A stretch of DNA of 39,382 nt from Desulfobacula sp. (GCF_030611305.1 NZ_JAUWQB010000030.1:1-39382); one strand, 5' to 3'. Shown: positions 26,347 through 35,502, numbered from the stretch's first letter. Program-made: numbers and translations. Notes: generated by a model not told the origin, from the sequence alone.

Positions 26347-28076
26347 TTTTTTTCTCCGGTTGGCAATAGAGCAATCATTACTTTGTTTTTTTCAGGGGGT
26401 ATATTTAAATAATTAAAGGATTCAGCCATAATGGTTTTAAAGGCGGGAGCCGCCACATCTCCGCCATAATATTGTTTTCTCGGCTCATCCACCACCACAA
26501 GAATTGCAAGTTCAGGATTATCCTCCGGTGCAAATCCGGCAAAAACCGAAATGTAGTTATTTTTTGAATAGCCCCTTTTGTTTTTTAAGGCTTTTTGTGC
26601 GGTTCCTGTTTTGCCGCAAACCGTATATCCATCCATAGCGGCTTTTGTACCGGTGCCTTCTTCTTCTACGACAAGGCTCATCATTTTTTTAACCTGTCGG
26701 GCACTTTTTTGGGAGATGACCCGCCGTATTGTTTCAGGGTGATACACTCTTAAGTCTTTTCCTTTATTGGATATAATTTTTTTTATCAGCATGGGTTTCA
26801 TCAGGTTGCCGTTATTGGCAATCGCACTGATACCAGTGATAAGCTGCATGGCAGAAACAGAAATGCCCTGGCCAAAGGAGATGGCGCTGGTATCAATTCT
26901 AGACCATTTCCGGTAGGGTATCAGATTGCCGGATGTTTCTCCGGGAGATCCGACCTGGGTTTTGTCCCCAAACCCAAAATCGGTAAGATAATTGTACAAG
27001 ACTTTATTCCCAAGTGTTCCAGCAATTTTTGAAGCGCCTATATTGCTTGAAAATTTGATAATCTGGTTAATGGAAAGCCAGTCATAGGGGTGGGTATCAT
27101 GAATAGTAAATGTTCCGATTTTATAGGTGCCGTTTTCACAAAAAAAGATAGATTTAGGGGTAAACCCGGTTTCAAGCGCGGCTGCTGCTGTAAAGACCTT
27201 CATGGTAGATCCCGGCTCAAATGCATCTGTAATGGCACGGTTTCTGAAAGCTTCGTTGTCATATCCTTTGAAATTGTTTGGATTGAATTGCGGGAAATGT
27301 GCAATGGCAAGAAGCTCTCCGGTTTGGGGTCTCATCACCAGAGCAATCCCTGATTTTGCCCGATGGGCCGTTACGGTTCTTTCAAGGGTTTGTTCACTAA
27401 GAAATTGAATCTTTTTATCAATCGTCAGGACAATTGAATTTCCTTTTAGTTCAGCCCTCTTTTTTTTGTCAAGATCAAGAGTCCCTCCATTCCCATCCCG
27501 TTTAACCCTGATTTTCAAGGAACTGCCTTCCAGAACAGAATTATACTTAAACTCAAGGCCTTCAAGCCCGGAATCTTCAGCCCCTGTAAACCCGATGACT
27601 TGTGCCGCAAGGCCTCTATTGGGATAAAATCTTTTAGAATCATTTTCAAAATAAATACCCTTTAGATTCAATTGTCTGATTTGATTGGCCTGATCCGGTG
27701 AAACTCTTCTGGTCACCCAGGCGAACATGCGCTGAGATGAAAGAGTGTCTTGAAGTTTTTTTCGGTTAATATTCAGTATTTTTGAAAGTTTTTCAGCGGT
27801 GATGGCCGGGTCTTTTATTTTTGAAGGACAAGCAGTGATGGATATGGCATCAATGCTGGTTGCAAGTTTATTCATGCTTCTGTCCAGAATCTGCCCTCTT
27901 TCCCCTTTGATGGTGAGACGTCTGGAATAATCGCTTTCAGCTTTTTGTGTCAGCTCCCGGGCTTTGAAAATTTGGATGTCAAAGGATTTGGCTCCCATAA
28001 GAAAAATCGAGACAACAATCAGAACCTGAATCACAATAATTCTTTGTTTCAGTCTTTTGTTAAAATTCTTTGACAT
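26343..28076 (-). CDS. ftsI: septal penicillin-binding protein FtsI (PBP3, class B)
   Basis: A 577-residue class B transpeptidase that cross-links septal peptidoglycan, partnered with FtsW. It has a short cytoplasmic N-terminus, a membrane anchor at about residues 12-30, a PBP dimerisation domain and the transpeptidase domain. The active-site motifs are complete: FEPGSTMK (nucleophile Ser), SSN near 350 and CGKTGTAQ near 495. The ATG overlaps the ftsL stop by one base (TAATG). There is no C-terminal PASTA domain. Confidence 0.96.
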   Translation of the reverse strand: MSKNFNKRLKQRIIVIQVLIVVSIFLMGAKSFDIQIFKARELTQKAESDYSRRLTIKGERGQILDRSMNKLATSIDAISITACPSKIKDPAITAEKLSKILNINRKKLQDTLSSQRMFAWVTRRVSPDQANQIRQLNLKGIYFENDSKRFYPNRGLAAQVIGFTGAEDSGLEGLEFKYNSVLEGSSLKIRVKRDGNGGTLDLDKKKRAELKGNSIVLTIDKKIQFLSEQTLERTVTAHRAKSGIALVMRPQTGELLAIAHFPQFNPNNFKGYDNEAFRNRAITDAFEPGSTMKVFTAAAALETGFTPKSIFFCENGTYKIGTFTIHDTHPYDWLSINQIIKFSSNIGASKIAGTLGNKVLYNYLTDFGFGDKTQVGSPGETSGNLIPYRKWSRIDTSAISFGQGISVSAMQLITGISAIANNGNLMKPMLIKKIISNKGKDLRVYHPETIRRVISQKSARQVKKMMSLVVEEEGTGTKAAMDGYTVCGKTGTAQKALKNKRGYSKNNYISVFAGFAPEDNPELAILVVVDEPRKQYYGGDVAAPAFKTIMAESFNYLNIPPEKNKVMIALLPTGEKN

Positions 28077-28402
28077 TAACCTTCTTCCCCCGACAGAGAA
28101 ATCGGCAGATAAATAGTTTGATTCGCTGTGTCCGTTAAAAGGTTTAACCTGGTTTTTGCAATTCGAGTTATACGGTCGCCTGATTTCAGCCGGTCTCTTT
28201 CAACAGATAAGGCCTTGTGGTAAGATGTGTTTTCTACAAACGCTGCTTGTCCCTTGGATACCCGTAATATAGTCTGGGTGGATTCTGTCCTGACCCAGGT
28301 GTAAACCAAAAGCTCACAAAAGATGATAGAAATAATGACAAGCCAGCGAAAACTTGATTTTCGTGATGGTATTTTTTTGGGTATGTTGTTTTTAATCGCC
28401 AT
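28076..28402 (-). CDS. ftsL: cell division protein FtsL
   Basis: A 108-residue bitopic protein with a basic N-terminus (NIPKKIPSRKSSFR), one membrane helix at about residues 19-37 and a periplasmic helical region of about 70 residues. Sequence conservation in FtsL is low, so the call rests largely on size, topology and its exact position between rsmH and ftsI. FtsL forms a complex with FtsB and FtsQ and activates FtsWI. Only three bases separate it from rsmH. Confidence 0.85.
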   Translation of the reverse strand: MAIKNNIPKKIPSRKSSFRWLVIISIIFCELLVYTWVRTESTQTILRVSKGQAAFVENTSYHKALSVERDRLKSGDRITRIAKTRLNLLTDTANQTIYLPISLSGEEG

Positions 28403-28405
28403 ATA

Positions 28406-29344
28406 TTAAACCTTTTGAGCCACCCTTAATTTGCTACTTCTTGCCATGGGATTGAGAGCTATTTCTTCTTTTGTGGGCACCAAAGGTTTCCTGAAAACCG
28501 ATTTCATCTGCGGGACAAACCCGCACAAACAGAACGGAAGATCCTTCGGGCATGTACAGCCGTTTTCGAATTTTCGTAATGCCTGTTTTACAATTCGATC
28601 TTCAAGGGAATGGAAAGAGATAACACAAAGCCGTCCTTCCTTTAAAAGAAGGGAGGGTGCGGTTTTCATAAATTTTTCAAGCTGTTCCAGTTCCCTGTTT
28701 ACCGCAATTCTTAGTGCCTGGAAAATTCTTGTTGCAGGATGAATGCGCTGACTATATACAAATTTTGCAGGGATGGCTTTTGTAATAGTTTGTGCAAGTT
28801 CAGAACTGGTATGAATGGGTGTAACCCTTCTTGTTTCCACTATCCTTTTTGCAATTCGTCTGGAAAATTTTTCTTCACCAAACTTAAAAAAAATATTTAC
28901 CAACTCACTCTCAGGGAATGAATTGATAATCTCAAAGGCTGTCAGATCGTTTCGAATATCCATTCGCATATCCAATGGTTCATTCTTGTTAAAACTAAAT
29001 CCGCGGTTGCCGTTTTTTAGTTGGTTCAGTGAAAAGCCTAAGTCAAGGAGTATTGAATTTACACCCGTTATTCCGTTAGAGTTCAGAATCTTTGGAAGAT
29101 CAGAAAAATTGCTGTGAAACAATAACGCATTTTCTTTAAACGGATGTAAAATCTTTTTAGCATGATTAATGGCATCCGAATCCTGATCAATCCCGATCAG
29201 CATCCCATCCGGGAGAATTGCCTTGATTGTCGCAAGCGCATGACCTGCCCCACCCAGAGTACAATCCACACTAATGTTTCCGGGTTTAAGGTTCTGGTGC
29301 TCATGCACCTCTTGAGGCATTACAGACGTATGCTCAAATCCCAT
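28406..29344 (-). CDS. rsmH: 16S rRNA (cytosine1402-N4)-methyltransferase RsmH (MraW)
   Basis: A 312-residue SAM-dependent methyltransferase. It has the N-terminal HTSVMPQEV segment, the SAM-binding DCTLGGAGHALA motif near 30-41, and LDLGFSLNQL near 105. The RIHPATRIFQALRIAVN block and the closing ISFHSLEDRIVK are RsmH signatures. It methylates N4 of C1402 in the ribosomal decoding centre. It lies second in the operon, two bases after mraZ. Confidence 0.97.
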   Translation of the reverse strand: MGFEHTSVMPQEVHEHQNLKPGNISVDCTLGGAGHALATIKAILPDGMLIGIDQDSDAINHAKKILHPFKENALLFHSNFSDLPKILNSNGITGVNSILLDLGFSLNQLKNGNRGFSFNKNEPLDMRMDIRNDLTAFEIINSFPESELVNIFFKFGEEKFSRRIAKRIVETRRVTPIHTSSELAQTITKAIPAKFVYSQRIHPATRIFQALRIAVNRELEQLEKFMKTAPSLLLKEGRLCVISFHSLEDRIVKQALRKFENGCTCPKDLPFCLCGFVPQMKSVFRKPLVPTKEEIALNPMARSSKLRVAQKV

Positions 29345-29346
29345 TC

Positions 29347-29787
29347 CTACAACCCTAGGGAGGCTATTTCTTCTCTTACTTCCTCTTTTTTGAGTTTCTG
29401 CTCCATTCTTTTGTTGACCTTGTCCCAGTGACCACGCGCCCAGATCTCAAAACGATCCAGGTTGCCCACAAGAACAATATCTTTTTCAAGGTTTGCATAT
29501 TCTCTTAAACTTTTAGGGATCAGGATACGATCCTGCTTGTCACACATGCATTCACAGGAGTTGCCGAGGAAAAATCTTCTGAAATCTCCCATAACACTGC
29601 TTTTTGTTGATAAAATCCTGGTTTCAACTTTTTCCCATTCACTAAAAGCATAAGCGTATAAACAATCGTCCTTGTTTGAGACCATAACCCCGTAAATTTT
29701 ATCCGCCTTCAGGATATTCCTGAACCTTGACGGGATAATTACCCGGCCTTTGGAATCAATTGTATGAAAGGAGCTTGATCGAAACAC
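29347..29787 (-). CDS. mraZ: MraZ, dcw operon transcriptional repressor
   Basis: A 146-residue protein with two AbrB-like SpoVT/MraZ DNA-binding halves: FHTIDSKGRVIIPSRFR near the N-terminus and CDKQDRILIPKSLREYA near residue 80. MraZ forms ring-shaped oligomers that bind short direct repeats upstream of its own gene and repress the dcw operon. The start is GTG (29787) with GAGG nine bases upstream. Three correctly spaced GTGG repeats lie just upstream, strongly supporting autoregulation. It is the first gene of a run of 15 co-directional genes. Confidence 0.96.
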   Translation of the reverse strand: MFRSSSFHTIDSKGRVIIPSRFRNILKADKIYGVMVSNKDDCLYAYAFSEWEKVETRILSTKSSVMGDFRRFFLGNSCECMCDKQDRILIPKSLREYANLEKDIVLVGNLDRFEIWARGHWDKVNKRMEQKLKKEEVREEIASLGL

Positions 29788-29821
29788 TTATTTAAGCCTC
29801 AGTTAAAAATTATTAACTCAT

Positions 29822-29845
29822 CCACTTTCCACCACCATGATCCAC
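29822..29845 (-). promoter_or_regulatory. MraZ operator: three GTGG direct repeats
   Basis: On the minus strand, GTGG occurs at 29845-29842, 29835-29832 and 29825-29822, an exact 10-base period, so all copies face the same side of the helix. This is the arrangement of MraZ binding repeats. A fourth off-register GTGG overlaps the middle copy. The array covers the expected transcription start, which fits autorepression. Confidence 0.8.
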
Positions 29846-29846
29846 A

Positions 29847-29874
29847 CTTTTACGAAAAATAGTAGCTAAGTCAA
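29847..29874 (-). promoter_or_regulatory. sigma70-type promoter of the dcw operon
   Basis: On the minus strand, TTGACT (29874-29869) and TAAAAG (29852-29847) have a 16-base spacer. Transcription would begin near 29840, inside the MraZ repeats. This is the only clear promoter I see for the operon. The AT-rich stretch 29880-29982 between it and hrpA holds nothing else recognisable. Confidence 0.6.
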
Positions 29875-29982
29875 GAAAAAAATAATTTTTTTTAATAAAT
29901 TAATTATATAGCCTATAAATTAGGTAGATTTGAGATATAGTTAAAAATGGAGTGAAGTGGAGTTATCTCTTAATGAAGGGCA

Positions 29983-32900
29983 TCAGATCATTGTAGAAAT
30001 CTTTATTAAAAATTGATCCAGCTTTTTGGCAGAAACCTTTATGGTTGTCTTCAACTCCTGTGCAAACAAAGATATTTTGTACTCTTCCAGGAGCCAGAAA
30101 AACGCTTCAATATGCTGGGATTTTTCAGGCGAAGAGTTGTCAGAAAGGGAGGACAAAAGATTATTTAGGTGGTTGGTATATCCTGCCAGCTGCAACGCTT
30201 TCTTCTCTTCCTTTAAAGGATTGTCAACCGCTCTTTGGGCCCTGATGCTGATGCAGGCGACATATCGGTGAAGATCCCTGATTCTTTCAACCGTATAAAG
30301 ATCGGTAAAATTTTGGGGTACAAGATTTTTCAGGTCTTTGAAAAGGGCGGTAATAATATTAAAACTTTTTTTCTTTTTCTGGTGCTGGAAGGATAATTTT
30401 TGGATGAGTTCAAAACAGGATTGATATTCTTTTCCAAGCCCGAGAATGATCTTAATAAATTCCTGCCCGGTATTGTACAGATGTTTCAATTTTTTTTGGG
30501 CATGAAGTTCAAATTCTTTTTTTGTTCTGATATTTTTGGCAAACGAGGTGGTGGTGATCAGGTTGAATAAAGAATGCTGAAATTTTGTCTGACCGTTAAA
30601 AAAAGGTGCGATCTGCTTTATCCCGGGATGAGCATTGATATCTTTTTTCAAGGCCTTGAAATCATCCGGATAACAGATTTGGAAAAGTTTTTTTATCCCT
30701 TGGGTATGGGAATTTTCAGCAGCCTGCTCTGACTTGAACAGTCTTAAGGATAAGACCTTGGCTTTGTTTTTCGGATCAGTTTCGATTTTCAGTCCGGGGT
30801 ATCCTTTTTGCGTAAATTCTTTTTTCCGGGTTATGAGAATAAACGCTTCAAGGTTTTCAAAATCCCATTTTTTTATATTGGTTCTTTCATATTTTTTTTG
30901 GGCCAGGCGAAATTTATCTTTTTGAGGAAAGGATACTGCTGAAAATTCCTTCAAAACGGAATAGTCCCTTAAGGCTTTCATCTCCTTTCCTTTTTCATCC
31001 CTGATGGAGATTCTCATTTTCAAGTGGTCCGGCAGCTCTTTATCTGACCATTCGGTGGCGGGAATGATAAGATCAAACCGGTTTTGAATAAAAGAAGAGA
31101 GCAGTGAGAACAAGGGTTTGTCTTTTTTTGGCATTTCCCTGGCAAGAATGGCGGCTTTTTCGGATACCGGTGCCAGTTTTATCCGGTATTTTTTTGGAAG
31201 GGCTTTTATCAGGGCAGCAACTTTTTCTTCAAACAGGCCTGGCACCAGTCTGTCCACGTTGTTTTTTGAGACAAGCAGGGTTGAGGAGGCCGGGACTTTT
31301 ATGGTGACCCCATCTTTTTTAGATCCCGGATTGAATTCATATTCAAGCTTGAATTTGCCCTGCTCCATTGTCAGAGTATCGGGAAACAAAGATAATGCAT
31401 GATCATCAATGGAAGATTTTTGAAGGTCTTCCAGGGTCATTTTCAAGAAATCCTGGTTTTCCCGGTCTTTAATAAATTTGGAAAATGTTCTGATATTATG
31501 AAAAGGTTTTGGAAGCCTTGACTGGTAAAAAAGATATATATCCTGTTCAGATGCCAGAATATCCTTTTTCCGGGTTTTATGCTCAAGGGCTTCAAGCTCA
31601 TCAATCAGCTGCCGGTTATGGGTCATAAATTCAAATTTCTGATGAATTTCTCCCTGGACCAAAGCATGGCGGATAAATATTTCTCCGGATTCCTCGGGAT
31701 TTACCTTGCCATAGGCAATACTGCGGTTGTTGACAATAATCAGTCCGAACAGGGAAACTTGTTCTTTTGCAATGACTTCTCCCCACTTTTTTTCCCAGTG
31801 CGGTTCTGAGTATATAGAGGTGCAAAGGTCTTCTCCGATTTGTTCCAGCCATTCAGGATCAATATTGGCCACAGATCTGGCAAAAAGCTGGCTCGTTTTA
31901 ACAAATTCTGCTGCCACAATCCAGTTTCCGGCAGCGCCAAAAAGACCGGACCCGGGAAATATCATTGCCTGCTGTCCTTTGGCTGCATTGAAGATATTTT
32001 TTTCCTTTTTATGGGCAATATTGGCAAGATAGCCTGATAAAATGGCTTTATGCAACGCAATATACAAGGGCCCGCCAATGTCAAACTCTTTGGCCTTCAT
32101 CCCTTTGGTTCCGGTTTGAGAGAGGATCTTTTTTTCCCCCTTAATATGATGTTCTTTTAAGATCCTGGTAACCTGCCTGTGGATGTCGTTCCATTCCCTC
32201 AGGCGCTTGAAAGATAGGAAATGGTCCCGGCAGTATTTTTTGAGTTTGGAACGCGAGCCTAATTTTTTTTCAGCTGCCTTAACTGCATTCCAGATATTTA
32301 GAATGGTAACAAAGTCAGAACTCGGATCCTTGAACAGCGCATGCTTTTGATCGGCTGCCTGGGTTTTGTCAGCCGGTCTTTGCCGTGGATCTGAAATGGC
32401 AAGGGCCGTCGTAATAATGGCAGCCTCTTTTAAGCATCCGTTCCTGTCGGCTTCTATCAGAATCCTGGATAATTTGGGATCAATAGGCAGTTTTGCCATG
32501 ATCCGGCCGATCTTTGTGAGGGTGTATACTTTTTTCTTTGTCTGTCTGTTGCCGGGCTTTTTTTCTTTAATAGCAGAAAGTTCAATCAGGGTGTCAAATC
32601 CGTCCTTAATACTTTTAGGCGCGGGTGCATCAATGAACGGAAAGGTTGTGACATCCCCCAGGTTCAAGGAGATCATCCTTAATATGACTTCAGCAAGATT
32701 GCTTCTTAAGATTTCAGGGGAGGTAAAAAAGGGCCTTGCCCCAAAATCATCTTCATCAAACAGCCTGATGCAAACTCCGTTTTCAACCCTGCCGCACCGG
32801 CCTAGTCTCTGGTTGGCGGAGGACTGGGAAATGGGGCTGACCGGAAGTGCTGTGGTTCTTGTCCGGGGTGAATAGCTGGGAATCCTTGCAAGCCCTGTAT

Positions 32901-33849
32901 CCACTACATATTTAATCCCGGGTATGGTCAAGGAGGTCTCGGCCACATTGGTTGCGACAATAATTTTTTTCCCCGCCTGCCGTGAAAAAATTTTTGACTG
33001 CTCTTTAGCTGAAAGTCTGGCAAAAAGAGGCAGAACTATAATCCCTGGATGATGTTTGCCCCGGATCAGTTCCATGGTTTCTCCGATATCCTGTTCCGTG
33101 GGCATAAATACCAGAATATCACCTGATCCGGATTGGGAAAGAAGAAAGTCTACAGCATCGGCTGCTGCTTCAACATACCCCTGGTCTTCAATGGTCCCAT
33201 TTTCATCCTCTTTATTTAAAAAGGGCATATAGATAGTCTCAACCGGGTACATTCGTCCTGTGACTTCAATGATAGGCGCATTGTCAAAAGCTTTGGAAAA
33301 TTTCTGCGTATCAATGGTGGCAGATGTGATAATCAGTTTGAGATCTTTTCTTTTTTTAACCAGGTTTTTTAGAAGACCTAAGGTAAAGTCAATATTCAGA
33401 CTTCTTTCGTGGGCCTCATCTATAATAATGGTATCATATTTATTTAAGAATCTGTCGGTCTGGGTTTCAGCAAGCAGGATGCCGTCGGTCATCATTTTGA
33501 TATACGCATGATCAGAGGTTTTATCATCAAATCTGATTTTATATCCAACCGATTGACCAATGCTCTCATTGAGTTCCTCGGCAATTCTTCTGGCAACATT
33601 GATGGCTGCGATGCGTCTTGGCTGAGTACAGCCGATCAGTCCTTTAATTCCCTGTCCTGCCGCAAGGCAGAATTTTGGAATCTGGGTGGTTTTCCCGGAC
33701 CCGGTTTCCCCTGATATAATCACAACCGAGTTTTTTTTGATGGCCCCAATGATTTCATCTTTTTTATGGGTAATGGGCAGATCAGGATTAAAGGTTATAT
33801 TGGAAGGTTTGTGTAAAAGCCTCGCCTGTATCTTTTTTAGTTTATTCAT
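29983..33849 (-). CDS. hrpA: HrpA-type DEAH-box ATP-dependent RNA helicase
   Basis: A 1288-residue protein close to the usual length of HrpA (about 1300). The N-terminal helicase core has the P-loop ISGETGSGKTTQIPKF near 45-60, the DEAH box in TIIIDEAHERS near 143, the SAT motif, and motif VI in NQRLGRCGRVENG near 345. HA2 and OB-fold regions follow, then the long C-terminal DUF3418 extension that distinguishes HrpA from HrpB. HrpA acts on RNA; in E. coli it has been linked to mRNA processing and rescue of stalled ribosomes. The gene is divergent from the downstream Sec-protein gene and lies upstream of mraZ on the same strand, but mraZ has its own promoter. Confidence 0.95.
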   Translation of the reverse strand: MNKLKKIQARLLHKPSNITFNPDLPITHKKDEIIGAIKKNSVVIISGETGSGKTTQIPKFCLAAGQGIKGLIGCTQPRRIAAINVARRIAEELNESIGQSVGYKIRFDDKTSDHAYIKMMTDGILLAETQTDRFLNKYDTIIIDEAHERSLNIDFTLGLLKNLVKKRKDLKLIITSATIDTQKFSKAFDNAPIIEVTGRMYPVETIYMPFLNKEDENGTIEDQGYVEAAADAVDFLLSQSGSGDILVFMPTEQDIGETMELIRGKHHPGIIVLPLFARLSAKEQSKIFSRQAGKKIIVATNVAETSLTIPGIKYVVDTGLARIPSYSPRTRTTALPVSPISQSSANQRLGRCGRVENGVCIRLFDEDDFGARPFFTSPEILRSNLAEVILRMISLNLGDVTTFPFIDAPAPKSIKDGFDTLIELSAIKEKKPGNRQTKKKVYTLTKIGRIMAKLPIDPKLSRILIEADRNGCLKEAAIITTALAISDPRQRPADKTQAADQKHALFKDPSSDFVTILNIWNAVKAAEKKLGSRSKLKKYCRDHFLSFKRLREWNDIHRQVTRILKEHHIKGEKKILSQTGTKGMKAKEFDIGGPLYIALHKAILSGYLANIAHKKEKNIFNAAKGQQAMIFPGSGLFGAAGNWIVAAEFVKTSQLFARSVANIDPEWLEQIGEDLCTSIYSEPHWEKKWGEVIAKEQVSLFGLIIVNNRSIAYGKVNPEESGEIFIRHALVQGEIHQKFEFMTHNRQLIDELEALEHKTRKKDILASEQDIYLFYQSRLPKPFHNIRTFSKFIKDRENQDFLKMTLEDLQKSSIDDHALSLFPDTLTMEQGKFKLEYEFNPGSKKDGVTIKVPASSTLLVSKNNVDRLVPGLFEEKVAALIKALPKKYRIKLAPVSEKAAILAREMPKKDKPLFSLLSSFIQNRFDLIIPATEWSDKELPDHLKMRISIRDEKGKEMKALRDYSVLKEFSAVSFPQKDKFRLAQKKYERTNIKKWDFENLEAFILITRKKEFTQKGYPGLKIETDPKNKAKVLSLRLFKSEQAAENSHTQGIKKLFQICYPDDFKALKKDINAHPGIKQIAPFFNGQTKFQHSLFNLITTTSFAKNIRTKKEFELHAQKKLKHLYNTGQEFIKIILGLGKEYQSCFELIQKLSFQHQKKKKSFNIITALFKDLKNLVPQNFTDLYTVERIRDLHRYVACISIRAQRAVDNPLKEEKKALQLAGYTNHLNNLLSSLSDNSSPEKSQHIEAFFWLLEEYKISLFAQELKTTIKVSAKKLDQFLIKISTMI

Positions 33850-33947
33850 GGCCTTTGAATAGTAGCTTATAGTTCCAAAATGTCAAATTTTGAATTGTGG
33901 TTTTAAAATATGGTTGACATGAATCGTGGAATAAGAGACAAAGAACA

Positions 33948-33975
33948 TTGTTTAAAAAAAATGGAGATATACAAT
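33948..33975 (+). promoter_or_regulatory. possible promoter of the Sec-containing Fe-S oxidoreductase gene
   Basis: TTGTTT (33948-33953) and TACAAT (33970-33975) have a 16-base spacer. A perfect TTGACA at 33914-33919 has no good -10 partner. The ribosome-binding site AGGGGG lies nine bases before the ATG at 34024. Confidence 0.4.
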
Positions 33976-34023
33976 ACTAGAATGAAAGTACTTTAATTTT
34001 AAATAGATAGGGGGAATGATAGC

Positions 34024-35343
34024 ATGGGAGATATTGCTATTAAAATCGGAAACGCAAGAAAGAGCGTTTTTAAAGATAAGGTAATGAAGCTTCTGCCTGA
34101 TGGCGGGAATTTGAATGCATGCCTGACATGCGGTGCATGTGCATCAGGTTGCCCTGCAACCGGTCTTGAAGGAATGGATCCAAGAAAGTTCCTGAGAATG
34201 GCAGCACTTGGAATGGATGAAGAAATACTGAGCTCAAATTGGGTATGGATGTGTACCATGTGTATGCGATGTATTTATGTCTGTCCCATGGAAATTAATA
34301 TTCCTCAGCTTGTATTCAATGCAAGAGCACAATGGCCAAGAGAAGAAAGACCCAAAGGTATCAGAGGCTCCTGTGACATGGCACTAAAAAACGACACCTG
34401 CTCAGCCATGGGTGCCAATGAAGAAGATTTTCAATTTGTTGTGGAAGATGTTCTTGAAGAGTACCAGGAATCGCAGCCTGAGTTTGCCCAGATGAAAGCA
34501 GATGTAAACAGGGAAGGCGCTTATTACTTTTTAAATCAGAACTCAAGAGAACCGGTAACAGAACCCGATGAAATGGTCCCGTTGTGGAAAATTCTGAACC
34601 TTGCAGGCGCAGACTGGACCTATGGTACAAAAGGCTGGGCTGCTGAAAATTATTGCATGTTTCTGGCTGAAAATGAATCCTGGGAAAAAATTATTCGGAC
34701 AAAGGTCAAAGCAGTGGAGGATCTGGGCTGTAAAGTCTGGCTCAACACCGAGTGAGGGCACGAACTTTTTGCAGTCCTGGCAGGACTGAAAAAATTTAAT
34801 ATCCCTTACAACTTTGAAATTAAAAGTATTATTCAACTCTATGCAGAGTGGATCAGAGAAGGTAAACTTAAACCATCTTCAGACTGGAATAAAGATAGAA
34901 AAATCAAGTTCACACTTCAGGATCCTTGTCAGCTGGTGAGGAAAACACTTGGTGATCCGGTTGCAGAAGATATGAGATACGTTGTCAAGAAAGTTGTTGG
35001 TGAAGAAAATTTTATTGACATGACACCCAATAAATCCAACAATTTTTGCTGTGGCGGCGGAGGTGGATTCCTCCAGTCCGGTTTCCAGGAACAAAGACGG
35101 GCGTATGGGCAGACCAAGGCCAACCAGATCCTTGCAACAAAAGCTGCCTATTGCATCACGCCATGCCATAATTGTCATGCCCAGGTGCATGATATGGCCG
35201 ATGTCAATGACCATGCATGGGAAACCGTTCATCTCTGGACACTCTTAAACCTTTCCCTGGGTATATTGGGCCCCAATGAAAGGGAATATCTTGGTGAAGA
35301 TTTAAAAGAAGTGGATGTGTTTCATCCGGAATCTGCCATGTAA
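34024..35343 (+). CDS. Sec-containing Fe-S oxidoreductase, HdrD/GlcF-like (TGA read as Sec244)
   Basis: Read through one in-frame TGA at 34753-34755, the product is 439 residues. Two ferredoxin motifs come first (Cys33/36/39/43 and Cys77/80/83/87). A region with an incomplete first CCG-type half follows, ending in LNTE-U-GHE with the proposed Sec244. The C-terminal CCG domain is complete: Cys302, Cys342-Cys343 and Cys381-x2-Cys384, close to the CX31-39CCX35-36CXXC pattern. In heterodisulfide reductases, such domains hold the noncubane cluster that breaks disulfides. Sec244 falls where GlcF and HdrD relatives have Cys (compare SGCGA). Without readthrough, the first part would lose the whole catalytic domain. 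The downstream sequence stays in frame and fully conserved-looking, arguing against a nonsense mutation. I infer a cytoplasmic thiol/disulfide or electron-transfer role; partner and substrate are unknown. A terminator follows 32 bases after the stop, so it is monocistronic. Confidence 0.85.
34753..34794 (+). promoter_or_regulatory. probable SECIS element with its Sec TGA
   Basis: The TGA is at 34753-34755. After 22 bases a perfect six-base stem, CAGUCC/GGACUG (34772-34777 with 34783-34788), closes a UGGCA loop; a U-A pair may reduce the loop to GGC. A U5/A6 lower stem with one bulged G extends it. The position and guanines at the loop are typical of bacterial SECIS elements, though the loop differs from the GGUCU of fdhA. 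Confidence 0.75.
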
Positions 35344-35374
35344 TTTATATATTTTAAATGTTAAGATCAAACCG

Positions 35375-35415
35375 GCCTTGTACGGCAAGTAATTTGCTGT
35401 ACAAGGCTTTTTTTT
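35375..35415 (+). terminator. intrinsic terminator after the Sec Fe-S oxidoreductase gene
   Basis: GCCTTGTACGGCAA pairs with TTGCTGTACAAGGC (one G-T wobble) around a five-base loop, followed by eight T residues (35408-35415). It separates this gene from the parAB operon. Confidence 0.93.
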
Positions 35416-35490
35416 ATGAGCCATATTTTTTAAATATGAAAAAAGATATTTGAGTCTTTTAACTGATTGCCTAAGGGGGGTAATTGTGAT

Positions 35491-35502
35491 ATGAAAATTT
35501 GA
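35491..35502 (+). other. possible three-codon leader reading frame before parA
   Basis: ATG AAA ATT TGA follows the ribosome-binding sequence AAGGGGGG (35473-35480) and stops two bases before the parA ATG at 35505. The parA ATG itself lacks a nearby ribosome-binding site. Ribosomes might start here and reinitiate at parA. Confidence 0.25.

Noticed and set aside
29983-33849. Multiple plus-strand open frames antisense to hrpA (e.g. 31118-31402, 32366-32875)
   Set aside because: They overlap a full-length conserved helicase and have no family resemblance or initiation signals.
34753-34755. Frame interruption of the Fe-S oxidoreductase as a nonsense mutation or two separate genes
   Set aside because: Same frame on both sides, all cluster cysteines intact downstream, no ribosome-binding site at the downstream Met, and a hairpin at SECIS distance. 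A mutation remains the fallback explanation.
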